A DNA stretch of 64,000 bases, taken from contig SMSO01000025.1 of NCBI GenBank assembly GCA_004764695.1, positions 3,928,102 to 3,992,101 on the forward strand, read 5' to 3'. Shown piece by piece: positions 23,007-33,984 of this stretch; position 1 is the stretch's first letter; every line of letters begins with the position of its first letter. This DNA is from Schizochytrium sp. TIO01. Taxonomy: Eukaryota > Sar > Bigyra > Thraustochytrida > Thraustochytriidae. Below the pieces are notes generated by a model that did no database searches, was not told the DNA's origin, and saw only the letters and a program-made list of their open reading frames with translations. The position numbers and the translations under genes were made by a program.

Positions 23007-24371
23007 ATGCTCGTGGCGTCTCGCGGTGAGCTCAAGCAGGGCTGGAAATACAGCAGCAGGTGGCTCGCGACGGCAGCAAACGATGGCACGAAGCTGAGCA
23101 GTAAAAATAAGAACAACAAGAGTGATACATATGATTGGAATGGGCGTGTTGATCGCACATTCACAAAGAGCATCAAGTATGATCGCTATGCAGAGGACCG
23201 CGACTCGACAAGCATGAAATACAAGGACGTTTTGCCAATGTGGGTAGCAGATATGGACTTTCGCTGCCCAGCACCGATTTTAGAAGCCTTCCATGCTCGC
23301 ATTGACCATGGAATCTTTGGATACACTGGGCCTGATTTCCACGTTAAGAATGCGATTCGTGACTACCATGCACGCGTGCATGGACAAGATTGGGTTACCG
23401 CCGAGGACATGGTATTTCTTCCTGGCCTTGTTGTAGGCCTCAATCTGCTTGCTCGCATGGCGGCGCGTAATAATGAGGCTGTAATGGCTGCAACGCCAGT
23501 CTACCCACCATTTCTCACATGCGCCCGTAATGCAGAGACCACTAGCGTGCCAGTGCCGCTAAAGTGGAGCGATAGTATCGGTCATTATTCTTTTGATTTT
23601 GATGCGATGGAGCAGGCTGTAGAAAATAGCAATCAACGCGTTGGAGTCTTCATTCTGTGTAATCCGCACAACCCTGTGGGTCGAGTATACACCCCTGGTG
23701 AGCTTGAAGAACTTTCTCGATTTGCGGAGAGACATAACATCGTGGTGTGTTCTGATGAGATTCATTGCGACCTTCTGCTCGGGGAGCAACATCATACCCC
23801 ATTTTCAAAGGCCTTCAGCTCGCGTGAAAAGATGGAGCAACACCTCATCGCTTTCCACTCCCCTAGCAAGACTTACAATCTTGCAGGCTTCTCTACCTCA
23901 TATGCCCTTATCCCTGGCAAGCAGCTGCGTAATTCTTTCAAGCGCGAAATGGCAGGAATTTCCGCAGATATCACAACCCTGGGTTACACTGTTCTGGAGG
24001 AGGCATGCGGAGATAAGGACGGCCGTTTTGAAACTTATCGAAAGGAGCTTGTGGCGCAGCTTGGTGCGAATGTCCAGCACCTTCATAAATTTACAGCGGA
24101 GCACCTCTCTCCGCTGATCAAGTTTGAGCACCCACAGCAGGCAACCTATCTTGCTTGGCTTGATGCACGGCAGCTAGCCACCGCTGCTGGTACATCTAAT
24201 GTTGCTAAATGGCTTGAGGACGAAGCCGGAGTCGGTCTCAATGATGGTGTTCTATTTGGCCCTGACCAAGAATTTCAGGGATACGTTCGCATGAATTTGG
24301 CTTGCCCACGCTCAACACTTGATGAGGCGCTTGGCCGCATCCAGCGTGCTGTGAAGGATTTGCCCAGGTGA
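23007..24371 (+). CDS. PLP-dependent C-S lyase, PatB/MalY-type (cystathionine beta-lyase-like)
   Basis: Class I/II aminotransferase-fold enzyme of 454 residues, expected to cleave C-S bonds of cystathionine or cysteine conjugates to give a thiol, pyruvate and ammonia. Typical of the PatB/MalY family are LPMWVADMDF near residue 78, the NPHNPVGR motif (219-226), SDEIHCDL with the PLP-nitrogen aspartate at D250, and SPSKTYNLAG with the Schiff-base lysine at K288. A conserved arginine for the substrate carboxylate occurs near the C-terminus in YVRMNLACP. The first about 35 residues are absent in bacterial homologues and are Arg/Lys/Ser-rich with few acids, so a mitochondrial targeting peptide is possible (inference). 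It converges on the sirohaem-pathway methyltransferase, a possible but unproven sulfur-metabolism link. Intronless. Confidence 0.9.
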   Translation: MLVASRGELKQGWKYSSRWLATAANDGTKLSSKNKNNKSDTYDWNGRVDRTFTKSIKYDRYAEDRDSTSMKYKDVLPMWVADMDFRCPAPILEAFHARIDHGIFGYTGPDFHVKNAIRDYHARVHGQDWVTAEDMVFLPGLVVGLNLLARMAARNNEAVMAATPVYPPFLTCARNAETTSVPVPLKWSDSIGHYSFDFDAMEQAVENSNQRVGVFILCNPHNPVGRVYTPGELEELSRFAERHNIVVCSDEIHCDLLLGEQHHTPFSKAFSSREKMEQHLIAFHSPSKTYNLAGFSTSYALIPGKQLRNSFKREMAGISADITTLGYTVLEEACGDKDGRFETYRKELVAQLGANVQHLHKFTAEHLSPLIKFEHPQQATYLAWLDARQLATAAGTSNVAKWLEDEAGVGLNDGVLFGPDQEFQGYVRMNLACPRSTLDEALGRIQRAVKDLPR

Positions 24372-25151
24372 GGTACCTGGACATGAAGTCAGCTTTCAAG
24401 TATACAACCCGTGCTAGAACTAAATTGTGGGTATTGACCAATCTATTTGACGGTTATTATCGCACATTCCACACACAAAAAATTACAAGGTCATTTGGAT
24501 AGCAAAATATTTTGATAGAATACTGATAGATATTACAAAACGGCTTTAATTGATACTCTTGGCTTATCACATAAAAGTGTTAAAATAATCTCTAAATCTT
24601 CAAATGGCTAGTTCTGTTAGCTTGAACACTACTTCGCATTTGCAATTATCTTTGCAGCAATTATTATGGTAGGTATTTAGAAGCCTCTTCTTTGTTGTTT
24701 CAAAAGTTAGTTTAAATAATTTTAGTAATTGGGGATAGATTGAAATATTCAGACCGCTAGAATTGTATCTTGTAAAATTCCGTTTAGTGTACACTTTGAG
24801 TCTTGGCAGCCCTAGATGCAAATTTTTGGTACGACAGACCATGTGTTTTGCACACACGAAAATAAATCAAACTGACGTATTCAATGAAAGGCTGCTCTTA
24901 TTACCAACGCTAATTGCAGGCATATTCGCTACAATAACACAAAGTTATTAAACAATCGCAACAATAACAAAATAATCGAATGAGAATTGCATATTTAGGG
25001 ATTCTGTATATCATTTTCTTTGAACAATACAAACATTATCAGCAAGCATGCTATGAAGTGGACCGATGGGACGTCCAAAGAAATGAAAATATCAAATATA
25101 ACGGTACAGGAATTGTGGGTGACAGGACATGTGTTTCCGTGCTCACTTTCA
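24372..25151. other. Convergent 3' spacer
   Basis: AT-rich sequence between the two convergent genes, holding both 3' untranslated regions. Short frames on both strands (for example 24600-24857 and 24763-24951) are antisense to one another and not supported. Confidence 0.45.
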
Positions 25152-26180
25152 CTAGAGCTGCTCTGCCAAAATTTCAGGAATCAATGTGTTTGTGGGCTTG
25201 CAAAGGTGCGAACTTGAGGCGTCAGCATCGTATCGCACCGCACCGGCTCCCGGGATATATGTGGCGTCCGGAAGCGCCGAAGCTGCCTTGCCAACAATAA
25301 TGGTTGCAGGTGACTTTATGGCGATTGCACGGCACTGCGTAGCAATATCGGAGAGTGTGCCTCGAACAACACGCTGGCCAGGTAGAGTGGCACGCTCAAC
25401 AACTGCAACCGGGGTAGACGCAGGATATGAGCAACGTGTCTGAAGACGGTCAATGAGTGATTCCATGCGCGAGACTGCCATGAGAAAAACTGCAGTGCGG
25501 CTTTCGTCGAATGGAGCTGGTTGCCGCGGCACGGAGTCGTACTTGCCGTGGCCAGTAGCCACAACCACCTGATCTGCTACTCCACGCGTTGTGACCGCAA
25601 GACCAGCAGCAAGGGGAGCAGCAAAGGCGCTTGAGATACCGGGGATTACGTCAATCGTAAAGCCATGTTTCTGCACCACCTCAACCTCTTCACCTCCTCG
25701 GCCAAATAGGAAGGGGTCGCCACCCTTGAGTCGCGCAACGTCGTACCCCTGTTCGAGAAATTGGATCATCCATTGGTGGAGTTCGTTTTGTGCAAAGTTT
25801 GCGCACCCTTTGGCTTTTCTGGACCTCACCACGCGGCCTCTTACGAGCGCCACTATGGGCTCTGGAACGAGCTGATCGACAATGACAACGTCAGCTTCAG
25901 CCAGGGCCCTTCGTGCCGCCATGGTGAGGAGTGCAGGGTCTCCAGGCCCGGCTCCGACAAGTCTGCAACGAGGCTTGACGAGTCCACATCTTCTAAGCAC
26001 AATAGCTTGAGCTCGAAGAAGCCATCCGAGGCGCTCAAGGTGGACTCCAAGCACCACAAGAGCAATGGCAGATGTCATAAATACGAGGTTCGACGATGAT
26101 GCCGGTGGCCACCACCACAACGTCGTGGATGCCCACATGCTTGCATCTCCGAATGACTCTTGAAGGGTTTCAACCGTCAT
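25152..26180 (-). CDS. Uroporphyrinogen-III C-methyltransferase (SUMT/CobA-like)
   Basis: Uses S-adenosylmethionine to methylate uroporphyrinogen III at C2 and C7, giving precorrin-2, the precursor of sirohaem for nitrite and sulfite reductases. It has 342 residues. The catalytic domain begins near residue 72 with LVGAGPGD (glycine loop 76-81), then ADVVIVDQLV, VARLKGGDPFLFGRGGEE (the most diagnostic motif), VIPGISSAFAAP, and TRGVADQVVVATGH. The N-terminal about 70 residues are extra: a Trp-rich segment and a hydrophobic stretch (about 31-46) that could be a membrane anchor or part of a targeting sequence. There is no fused dehydrogenase/ferrochelatase (CysG) domain, so those steps must be encoded elsewhere. 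It lies 8 kb from the nitrate genes, whose nitrite reductase requires sirohaem. Confidence 0.93.
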   Translation of the reverse strand: MTVETLQESFGDASMWASTTLWWWPPASSSNLVFMTSAIALVVLGVHLERLGWLLRAQAIVLRRCGLVKPRCRLVGAGPGDPALLTMAARRALAEADVVIVDQLVPEPIVALVRGRVVRSRKAKGCANFAQNELHQWMIQFLEQGYDVARLKGGDPFLFGRGGEEVEVVQKHGFTIDVIPGISSAFAAPLAAGLAVTTRGVADQVVVATGHGKYDSVPRQPAPFDESRTAVFLMAVSRMESLIDRLQTRCSYPASTPVAVVERATLPGQRVVRGTLSDIATQCRAIAIKSPATIIVGKAASALPDATYIPGAGAVRYDADASSSHLCKPTNTLIPEILAEQL

Positions 26181-26585
26181 TCTGTAGTATATTCTCGTCA
26201 GCGACTGTGGTCAAAGGCGAGCAATAGAGAAGAAGAGGTCTTCTGGAGCTGGCCCTGCCGCCTTGGTTTCTAGCACAGAGTTCTTGGAGTTCGTGGATGC
26301 GTCTTGGCAGCTTGCTTAACTTACGTGTACCCTGCTTGCTCGTCTCGATTCTGCGTGCAGGTAGCAGCGTGCGTGCAGTATCGCTGAGATAGGCTCACGT
26401 CACGGGCCAGAGCAAAGGGGGCTGTCGGCTGCAGGTTTGCCGGCGCCCGAAACACAAGATTGGCTGCGCTCTGTTTTCCTTCGACCAGGCAAGTGAAGCG
26501 AAAAGCAGAACAGTACTTATTGTGCTATTGGTTCTTCTTCTTTTTCCTTTGCGATGTTTTGCTTTCAAGTTGATTCTCTTCAAGT

Positions 26586-26608
26586 TTTATTATTATTATT
26601 ATTATTAT
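26586..26608 (+). repeat. TTA trinucleotide run
   Basis: About seven TTA units at the start of an A/T island. Confidence 0.9.
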
Positions 26609-29600
26609 ATATTATTTTTAATGAACGCTGAAGATTTCCTCAATTACTTTAATTCGGATTATAGTTTTTTTGTTTCTTTTTTGTTTCCTTTTTTAATAAT
26701 AAATAACATAAATAACAATAACAAATCAAAACAACACAAAACAATTTTCCTTTGTCCAAAATATAAATGAAAATGACACCACGATTCTTAAACTTTTGAA
26801 CATTTTAAATCAAGGCGATCACTTCTGCACGGAGAAGAGTAAACACTGAAGTGAAAACGAGGGCATCATCATCATCACAGATTGATTGATTGATGAATCC
26901 GACGTGCGTTTCTCCTGATCCTAATAAGCTGCCTCGTGGGCGCTCGAGGTGAGCGCCGGAGCTGCTCGGAGTGCGGAGAACTCATCATCGGCGGCGCTCG
27001 CTCGGGCACGCGAGCCCGAAGACAAGAGACAAAGACCCTGTAAATGTGCGGGAGTGACCCATAACTTTCTGAAGAAGTGGTAAACTAAAACTGCCTACCA
27101 CGCGAGCAGTCGCTACGGGTTTCGAGCGCTCGCTCGGCAAATTAGCTTCTCCAGACTCGCCTACTTGCTTTTCGCGGAGCCCAGAAACAAAGCTAGACAA
27201 CCACAGACGGGAGTCTCCCGGCCTTGGCAACAGCTCTCTCCTTCCTGTCCGCGAGCAGAGCGTCGATTGAGAGGGAGGGTGAGTGTGGGAACGACTGTGG
27301 GAGGGAGGGGTCACCATCCTTGCACGAAACGGGCCTTTAGGCTGCTGCCTCGGCAGGTGAGCAAGTAAGTCAGTACCTGCCTCCGCTTGGGCTCTTCTTC
27401 GAAAAGGAATGAGATATTCCTCCTCTTTACAGCAACTGGCTTCCATACAGAGAGAGAGAGAGAAGACGCTGCAACGCCATAGAAACATTGCGCTCACCTG
27501 GCAGTCCCTCTAAAAAGAAAACTAGCGCCCTACTATTGTCTGTGTTGGCAGCTTGGAGGCTTTCGAGGCCTTGGCAGTTTGTTGCAGCTGTTGAAAGGTG
27601 ACAGTATGTGACATTACAAATTAAAATACAGCAGCTCCCAGCGGCGTTGAAGCGAGAGTCTCCCTCTCACGGAACTGCTCGAGACAGGATCAGCGTTTTG
27701 TTTGGAGATCCGGCGCAGTCAGACTTTCAAGGGAGGTGATAAGTGGCGGCAAATCACGAGGAAGGTGGCATGGAGGGCTCATGGCTCAGCTGCCTTTCTC
27801 GCTCTGTAGACAGCCGATGCTGCAGCGTCGACTTTAAGGATTCGAGCCTCGGGCGTGTTTTCAAGACAGAACGTGAGAAAGTTGAAAGTCTGAATGATAC
27901 AGGGAATTCTGGGGTTCCTTTCATGGAGTGGCATCTCTATCTCTTCCCGTGCCATAGTAGTAGAGTATTGGGAGAGATAGTCTGCGGACCGTTTCTTTGC
28001 GCTCCGTTTTTGCTGTTATTACTGTCGTCGTGTAAAGCTACGGTTGAGTATATCATTTCAAAATTCTCTGTCTCATCCAGACTAGTGCTAGTGGCCTAAA
28101 TACGATGTCTTTTGTCTTGAGGGCATAAAGGACACCGAATATGCAGAGGGCTCTGATCCCTCGCTTTCCAAGTTAGTGGCAGAGCTTAGTATCTCACTTC
28201 CACTTATGGAGGTAGGACGTGGTGTTTGGGCAGTGCACAGAGCTTTACAGGAAGAATGAATGGATGAATGAATGAATGAATGAAAGAGAGACAATATTTC
28301 CTATCTGCTAGCCATTCTAATGCTTTCGAGCCCCACCTTACAGCAATAGCTGCAACCACTACCTATAAGCCACTTTATCTTTTAGAACCTACTATTACTT
28401 AGTAAAGCAATCTTAACCGACACTGCTGGCGAATAGGAAGAAGCAGTCAGTATCAGCCACTATCTGTTTTCCCATAGTACCCTGAACAGGCAGAACTGTG
28501 TGAGAGCCTGCTCAGTCGACGAAGGTGCTGGTGACTGTGCCTCTGTACCCATTTCCAAGAACCCAAAACAGAACAAAGTCGCCATGCGGTATCCTGTAAG
28601 CTCATATGACCCTTGCCTAATAACTCTTCAATGGGGTCTCGTGTTTCAAAGTACTCGGTACTTGAATCGAGGAGAACAGGTTTTTCTGTTTTTTGTTTTT
28701 GTTTTGTTTTTTAAATTGAAAGTGTAGAAGATCGAGAGCGTCGTTAATAGGGAGGATACTTATCTCTCTCGAATTCCAAGAAGGAGGAGGACGCGTTCAG
28801 GCGATTTAAACAGGCACGTGGGGCAGTCCTGGCGTCGCCAGATCTTCGTGCAAACAAGGCCATTCCACAGTGCTGAAGCACGCCCCACAGCATCGAGATC
28901 ACCTCTCATCGAGCGGAGGTATCTGTGGAGAGGAGGCATTTTTAATGGAGGAGACGCTGGCAATCCGTCTGATGAGGTCTCTGGAGGTCACTGTGGGCTA
29001 GGCTTTTGATTGACTCGCTTCTGTAAGATCAGCTAACAGGGCGACCTTGACTGTTCGCACTTTTAATTTTAACAAAGAATTGAAAATAGTTCTTCTTCTT
29101 CTTCTTCCTTTTTAAAAACAGTATGTTGAATTAAACATGTTTATATAAATATGAGTTGTAAATAGAGTGAAACAATATTTTTAAACTTAGTATAAGGACT
29201 TTTCCTCAACATTATAATTGTCTGCACTTGGTGAAACACCAGTGGTTCGATTTCACTTTGGTTTTCTCCTGCATCTGATATACATGTGTCCAAGGACCCG
29301 ACAGAGCAAGCCTTCTCAGGCTACCTCTTCTCCACCTATTAAAGCGGTATTAAATGTCTTCTTATCAAAGCCCGGCACTGTCAGCAAAGAATCATTGATG
29401 TTTATCATATGATGTCTATCTATTTTGTTGATTTGTCATTGAGAAATAATCTTTCGTTTTCCTCATCACTAGCCTTCCAACTAGCTAGTATCACTCCTAG
29501 TGTGCGCATAACTAGTGCTACCACGAGACGCCTGAGACTGCAATTTTGCAGATGACGCAGAGTGTGGAAGCAAGTTATCCGAGCAGCCGAAGCAAACGCC

Positions 29601-30109
29601 TCCGAGACTCGAGGAAGACAGCGCAGAGCGGCTAGAAGCCGGTGGCTGCAGGTTTGTTTAAGCAGCAAGTGCATACGGGTCCACAGGATCTCGTTAGCTC
29701 CTCAGCCACTGCTTTTGTGGCCCTCTTCTGCAAAACGTATGCTTGATTGGACGGTGGTCTCTATGATTACCACGAGGATTATAGATGCAATAACGTCTGC
29801 ACAGTATTGTTATTCTTATTATTACTATTAAATAAATAAAAAAGAAAGTTTAAGTTTAAGTTAAGTTAAGTTAAAGCAATATTCTTATTTTATTTTTTAA
29901 AAATATAATATTCATTTCATATTTAAGAAATGAAGTATGAAAACGTTTTAGATTCATTGACGTTTCTCCTGGATTTAGAATAAAAGGAGGACCAGGTACT
30001 ACTACCTACTGCTACCTGGTTGTGGTAAGTGCTGTTTGACGCGAACGGCGAGTCAGATGGATCTTCAAGATTGCTGAGAACATTTGATTGGTGGCTATTA
30101 TGCTTCTTC

Positions 30110-30149
30110 TGATTCTGCTTCTGCTTCTGCTTCTGCTTCTGCTTCTGCT
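30110..30149 (+). repeat. TTCTGC hexanucleotide run
   Basis: About six TTCTGC units. On the minus strand it would read Gln-Lys repeats inside the coding-like frame ending at 29923. Confidence 0.9.
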
Positions 30150-31572
30150 GCCAAGCCATCGCGACGCGCATTGGGCAGAATCGAGGATCGAAGGGAGTGC
30201 TGCGACGCGTGGCCTGATCATCTTTCTGTTTCTTCCAAGCGGCTGCTAGAGAGGGAGTGAGCCAGTCCGCCAATCACAGGAATGAGCCTTGAATCATCAT
30301 CGCTGAGGCGGCTCGAGCCGAGCTGTTTCAAAGGCAGATCCTGCGGAAGAGAGCCTGGCCAGCCCGTGCCTCCTTTTCCTTTCATCTGCGCGAAGATCTC
30401 TTTCTTCTGCTCCCTCTCCGTGCTCTTCCGTAATGGATGGGTATTCAGGTAGGTATTAGGCATTCACTCTCTCTCTCTTTGATGCTGCGTGTCGCTGCTT
30501 TAGCTCTCGAGTTTGTGAGGCTGCCTTGTCGCTTTGATATTCAGCGGCTGCGATCATGCATGCATAGTCAAGATCGCGTGAGCCAGCTTTCGCTTTCTGT
30601 GCTTGAGCTCATATGGGGTATTCGTGTATTCATGTGTTTATGCATGCATGCATGCATGCATGAAGAATGGATCTTCGTCTAAGCAGTCGTCGATGGCTGC
30701 GTTTTCCATGGATGGTTTGAGTGAGGCGGCGCCTTCCTGAGAAGCTCGATAGCTAATGATCCATTGCGGAGGATGGGCGCCTGGATTCCGACTATCGAGA
30801 CCACGGTGAGATCCCTGCTCGGCAACTGCGAAATGAGCTCTCGCCATCTCCGATGGGTTCCATGAATGGTTGGTTTCTAGCTTGTCGATTTATGGATTTA
30901 TGAAACGATTAGGATTCTTGAATCCTGGTTTGTGGTTCGTGGTGGCAGGGCACGATCCACTTGAGCCGCAGCAGTCTTCGAGGAGTTAAAAAATGTAGAC
31001 AGTGCTTGCTGCAGATAATTGTTCGATTGTTCAATCACGCTGGCGACGTTTCGCCCTGAAGAACCTGTGTCGGGACTAGCGGGCTTCGGAGTCGTCCTCT
31101 GCCTCTGCCTCTGTGTCTTCGCGCGCATGAGTTGCGGCGATGCAGCACAGGCATTCTCTCTTAAGCTCTGCTTCCAGCGGCTTCAAATGAAAAGATACAC
31201 CGCTCATAAAGTATCACTCAGCTTAGAGACCAACTCGAAGTTACACTCGTTTATGCTATCGATTAATTAATCTTGAAGTCTCCAGGCTTGCTTTTCAAAG
31301 AAGGCACCTCTCCTTCTGTATATCAGAACTTCTCAAGTGACGCTTTTCTAGTGCGTTCTTTCGTGTTACTGGTTGATAGAGAATTTGTTTGAGAGCCGGA
31401 GCCTATGAAGGGCCTATGCGCTGCTAGCGCAGTGAGTCTCGGTTGAACGATATACCACAAGAGAACTTGAAGAACGAACACGCGCCACTTCCTGCTACTT
31501 CTGCTACAACCTTTGTACTATGGTTCGTCCATCATAGTTTGTTTGGCATTGTTGTTCTTGCTTCCGGTGAAT

Positions 31573-31593
31573 AGGTAGGTAGGTAGGTAGGTA
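31573..31593 (+). repeat. GGTA tetranucleotide run
   Basis: About five GGTA units. The same GGTAGGTA word, or its complement, is scattered singly through other spacers of this window. Confidence 0.9.
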
Positions 31594-32701
31594 TGGTAAG
31601 GAGGGAGTCAAGGTAGGTAATGGAGTGAGATCTAACAGGCAGTTGCGCCAAGTCGGGACATGCGCCTTCCGAGCGGCTCCCTTCCAATCAGAGCTAGCAG
31701 CTTTCTATAACTGATAAAAATGTGGTTACTGGCATCTAGTTCACACCAAGCCCCTGAAAGCTATAGCTTTACACCAGAGCTCACTTCTTCCATTGACTGC
31801 TCGTAGGCAGCTTTTGCGGACCATAAATTTGGCTCATTTAGGCCGACACTTTTGGAGCTTTTGAAAAACTATTTTATTTTTTAATTAAATAAAGAAAACT
31901 TTATATTGTGTATCACTTATATTCTTACCCTTATACAGGCAGTTAGCTATAACGTGCAACCCTGATGGTGCTTATTTCCTCCTGGTATCCGCTTCTTAGT
32001 CAGTTAGTTTGCTTGTTTGTTTGTTGTTGCCAAGCCCGTACTTAAAGAGAAGTTCGCCTGGTTTAGTTTGGTTTGTTATTCCTTCTTCTTTAAAAGCAAA
32101 AGAATCTCAAGAATTAAATTTGAGAAAAAAACAAAGTAATGTTTGTATGTCTCAAGTAAAGGAAAGGAAAGAAAACGAATAAGAACTCGATATCAGGAGT
32201 GCTTAGTTACTTCGCCAAGAAAGGTCGACCAAAGAGAGACAAAGGAGATCTACACCAGCAAAGGCTCGGAATCGCCCATGATCAGAGGGTGGCGACGCCT
32301 GGTCTTTGTTGGGCCACATATAGCAGCAGCAAATGCTGACCTCTTGACCCTCCCTCCTTTTGACCGCTGCCCAAGTTTAAGAATGAATGAGTGAGTGCAT
32401 GAATGTGCGTTGCGGTCGACGAAAGCAAAGGCTGTCCTGCTCGAAGATCGCAAGGTGCTGCACGAGCCGCGTCCACGCCCGAACCTGCTCCTCGGAGTCC
32501 TTCCCTCGCCGCCCGCTGCTCGTCGGCCAGGCCCTCGCCGAGAGTTCGAAGGCCTCGCAAGATCTGGATGCGAAACCAAGACTCGGCAGACTCGAGGTGC
32601 TCTTGAGACCCTGCGCAAAAGATAAGAGGCCGGCGCTACATTTAGAGGCGATAGCGCGAATAAGAGACAGACTGGCAAATGTGAGGAGCTGTAGCGAATA
32701 C

Positions 32702-32745
32702 TTGTTTGTTTGATTGTTTGATTGTTTGATTGTTTGATTGTTTGT
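32702..32745 (+). repeat. TTGTTTGA octanucleotide run
   Basis: About five TTGTTTGA units, a simple repeat which also explains the Asn/Gln/Thr-rich frame on the opposite strand. Confidence 0.9.
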
Positions 32746-33984
32746 TTTACTCAGCTTCAAGCTGGCTTTGGCGGAGTTTTTTGATTTCGAAAAATTACAA
32801 AGGGGCAAAAGCAAGTGAGTAATAACGGGCCGTGATTGCGGCTGCGGTTCGATAGAGCCAATGTTCTCATCTTCAACAGCAAGGTCGTGTAAACAAGCGA
32901 GAGGTTGATGCAACCACTGGCCTGAATGCAACCCCTGTGCTTGGAAATGGTTGCAAGCCTACCTTGGAATTTCTTCGATGCGATGCGAAATCATCAACAC
33001 GTTTTGATTTGAGGCTGTCGATATGCCTTTCAATTTTCCTTCTTTTCTTAATTGCTTCCTAACTTTCGAATTCCAGTGAGACTGTTTTTAACTCTGTTTT
33101 AAAACTAAATCGGCGTGCGACCCTCGCAAGATAAATTCAACCTCGAATTCCCTAATCTTACATCACGGTCACGCGACAAGAGTGTGGCACGAGCCCGGAT
33201 TGCGCCCGAGCAAAACAGAGCGTCGTGTTTTGTGGAAAACAAAACAAAGCAAAGCAAAGCAAAGAAGGCAAAGTAAAGCAAAGCAATCAAATTACCGCTT
33301 ATCCAGATCTTTGGCTTCGTGCACCGGCATTCTACTCGTCACCCGTCAATCGATCGACTCGTCATACAAATTAGTGCGTACTAATAAGTATTTGTTTTCA
33401 CTTTTTCTTTTTAATTAAAAAATAAATTTTAAAAATGGGTTAGCATGATATAAAATTTTGATATTTTAATATTTGTTTTTTCCTCAGATTACATACTTCT
33501 AAAAGTTTTATGTTTTCTTTCAAAGTGAGGTGAAATGGAGTAGAGAGAACTTCAAGTCTTTGTCTTTTCGAAAACAATAATTTTGACTTCCCTGTGATTC
33601 AGCCATTGTGTCCCATGCTAAAATTGATCATTGGTAAAGGGGGACTAAGGAGACTCCAGGGAGAGAACTTGAGAACCAACTGCATAAGTGATTATTACTC
33701 CAGAGTGAGTTTGAAAACAAACAAAGAAATAGACAAACAAACGAGAGAGCAAAACATAAGAGAATAACGCAAAAGCGCGAAAGAACCGTCGCGGGATCGG
33801 CCAACGAGTCGATCGAGCAGCAGAACTCCTTGAAGCAAACCCGAAACTTGGCCAGCAGCAGCACAACCCCTAAAAGCATACAAACATTTGTCTCGAAAGA
33901 CATCAAGTAGTCTACCACCTTCTCAAGAGATCAAGACATTGCTGAGCCAAGAACAAGAAACCTCCCGCCGCTTTAAATTCAAAA

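Larger units (their letters stand above)
26181..33984. other. Long spacer of 7.8 kb with GC-rich patches, A/T islands and microsatellites
   Basis: No recognisable gene. GC-rich patches at 26930-27520 and 32380-32680 produce overlapping open frames in several phases, a composition effect. A/T islands lie at 26580-26800, 29060-29190, 29820-29935, 31860-31920 and 33400-33480. On the minus strand between 31128 and 29923 several frames of mixed, coding-like composition follow one another (31128-30898, 30847-30638, 30463-30218, 30273-29923) and could be exons of an unrecognised gene. I could not define splice sites joining them. The last 300 bp should hold the nitrate transporter promoter. Confidence 0.4.

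Noticed and set aside
26985-27497. 170-codon minus-strand frame rich in Arg, Ser and Pro
   Set aside because: Lies in a GC-rich patch, opens with a non-ATG codon, no recognisable domain; an internal ATG exists but nothing supports translation.
32250-32931. Five overlapping frames on both strands in a GC-rich patch
   Set aside because: Mutually overlapping, low-information translations; one runs through a TTGTTTGA simple repeat.
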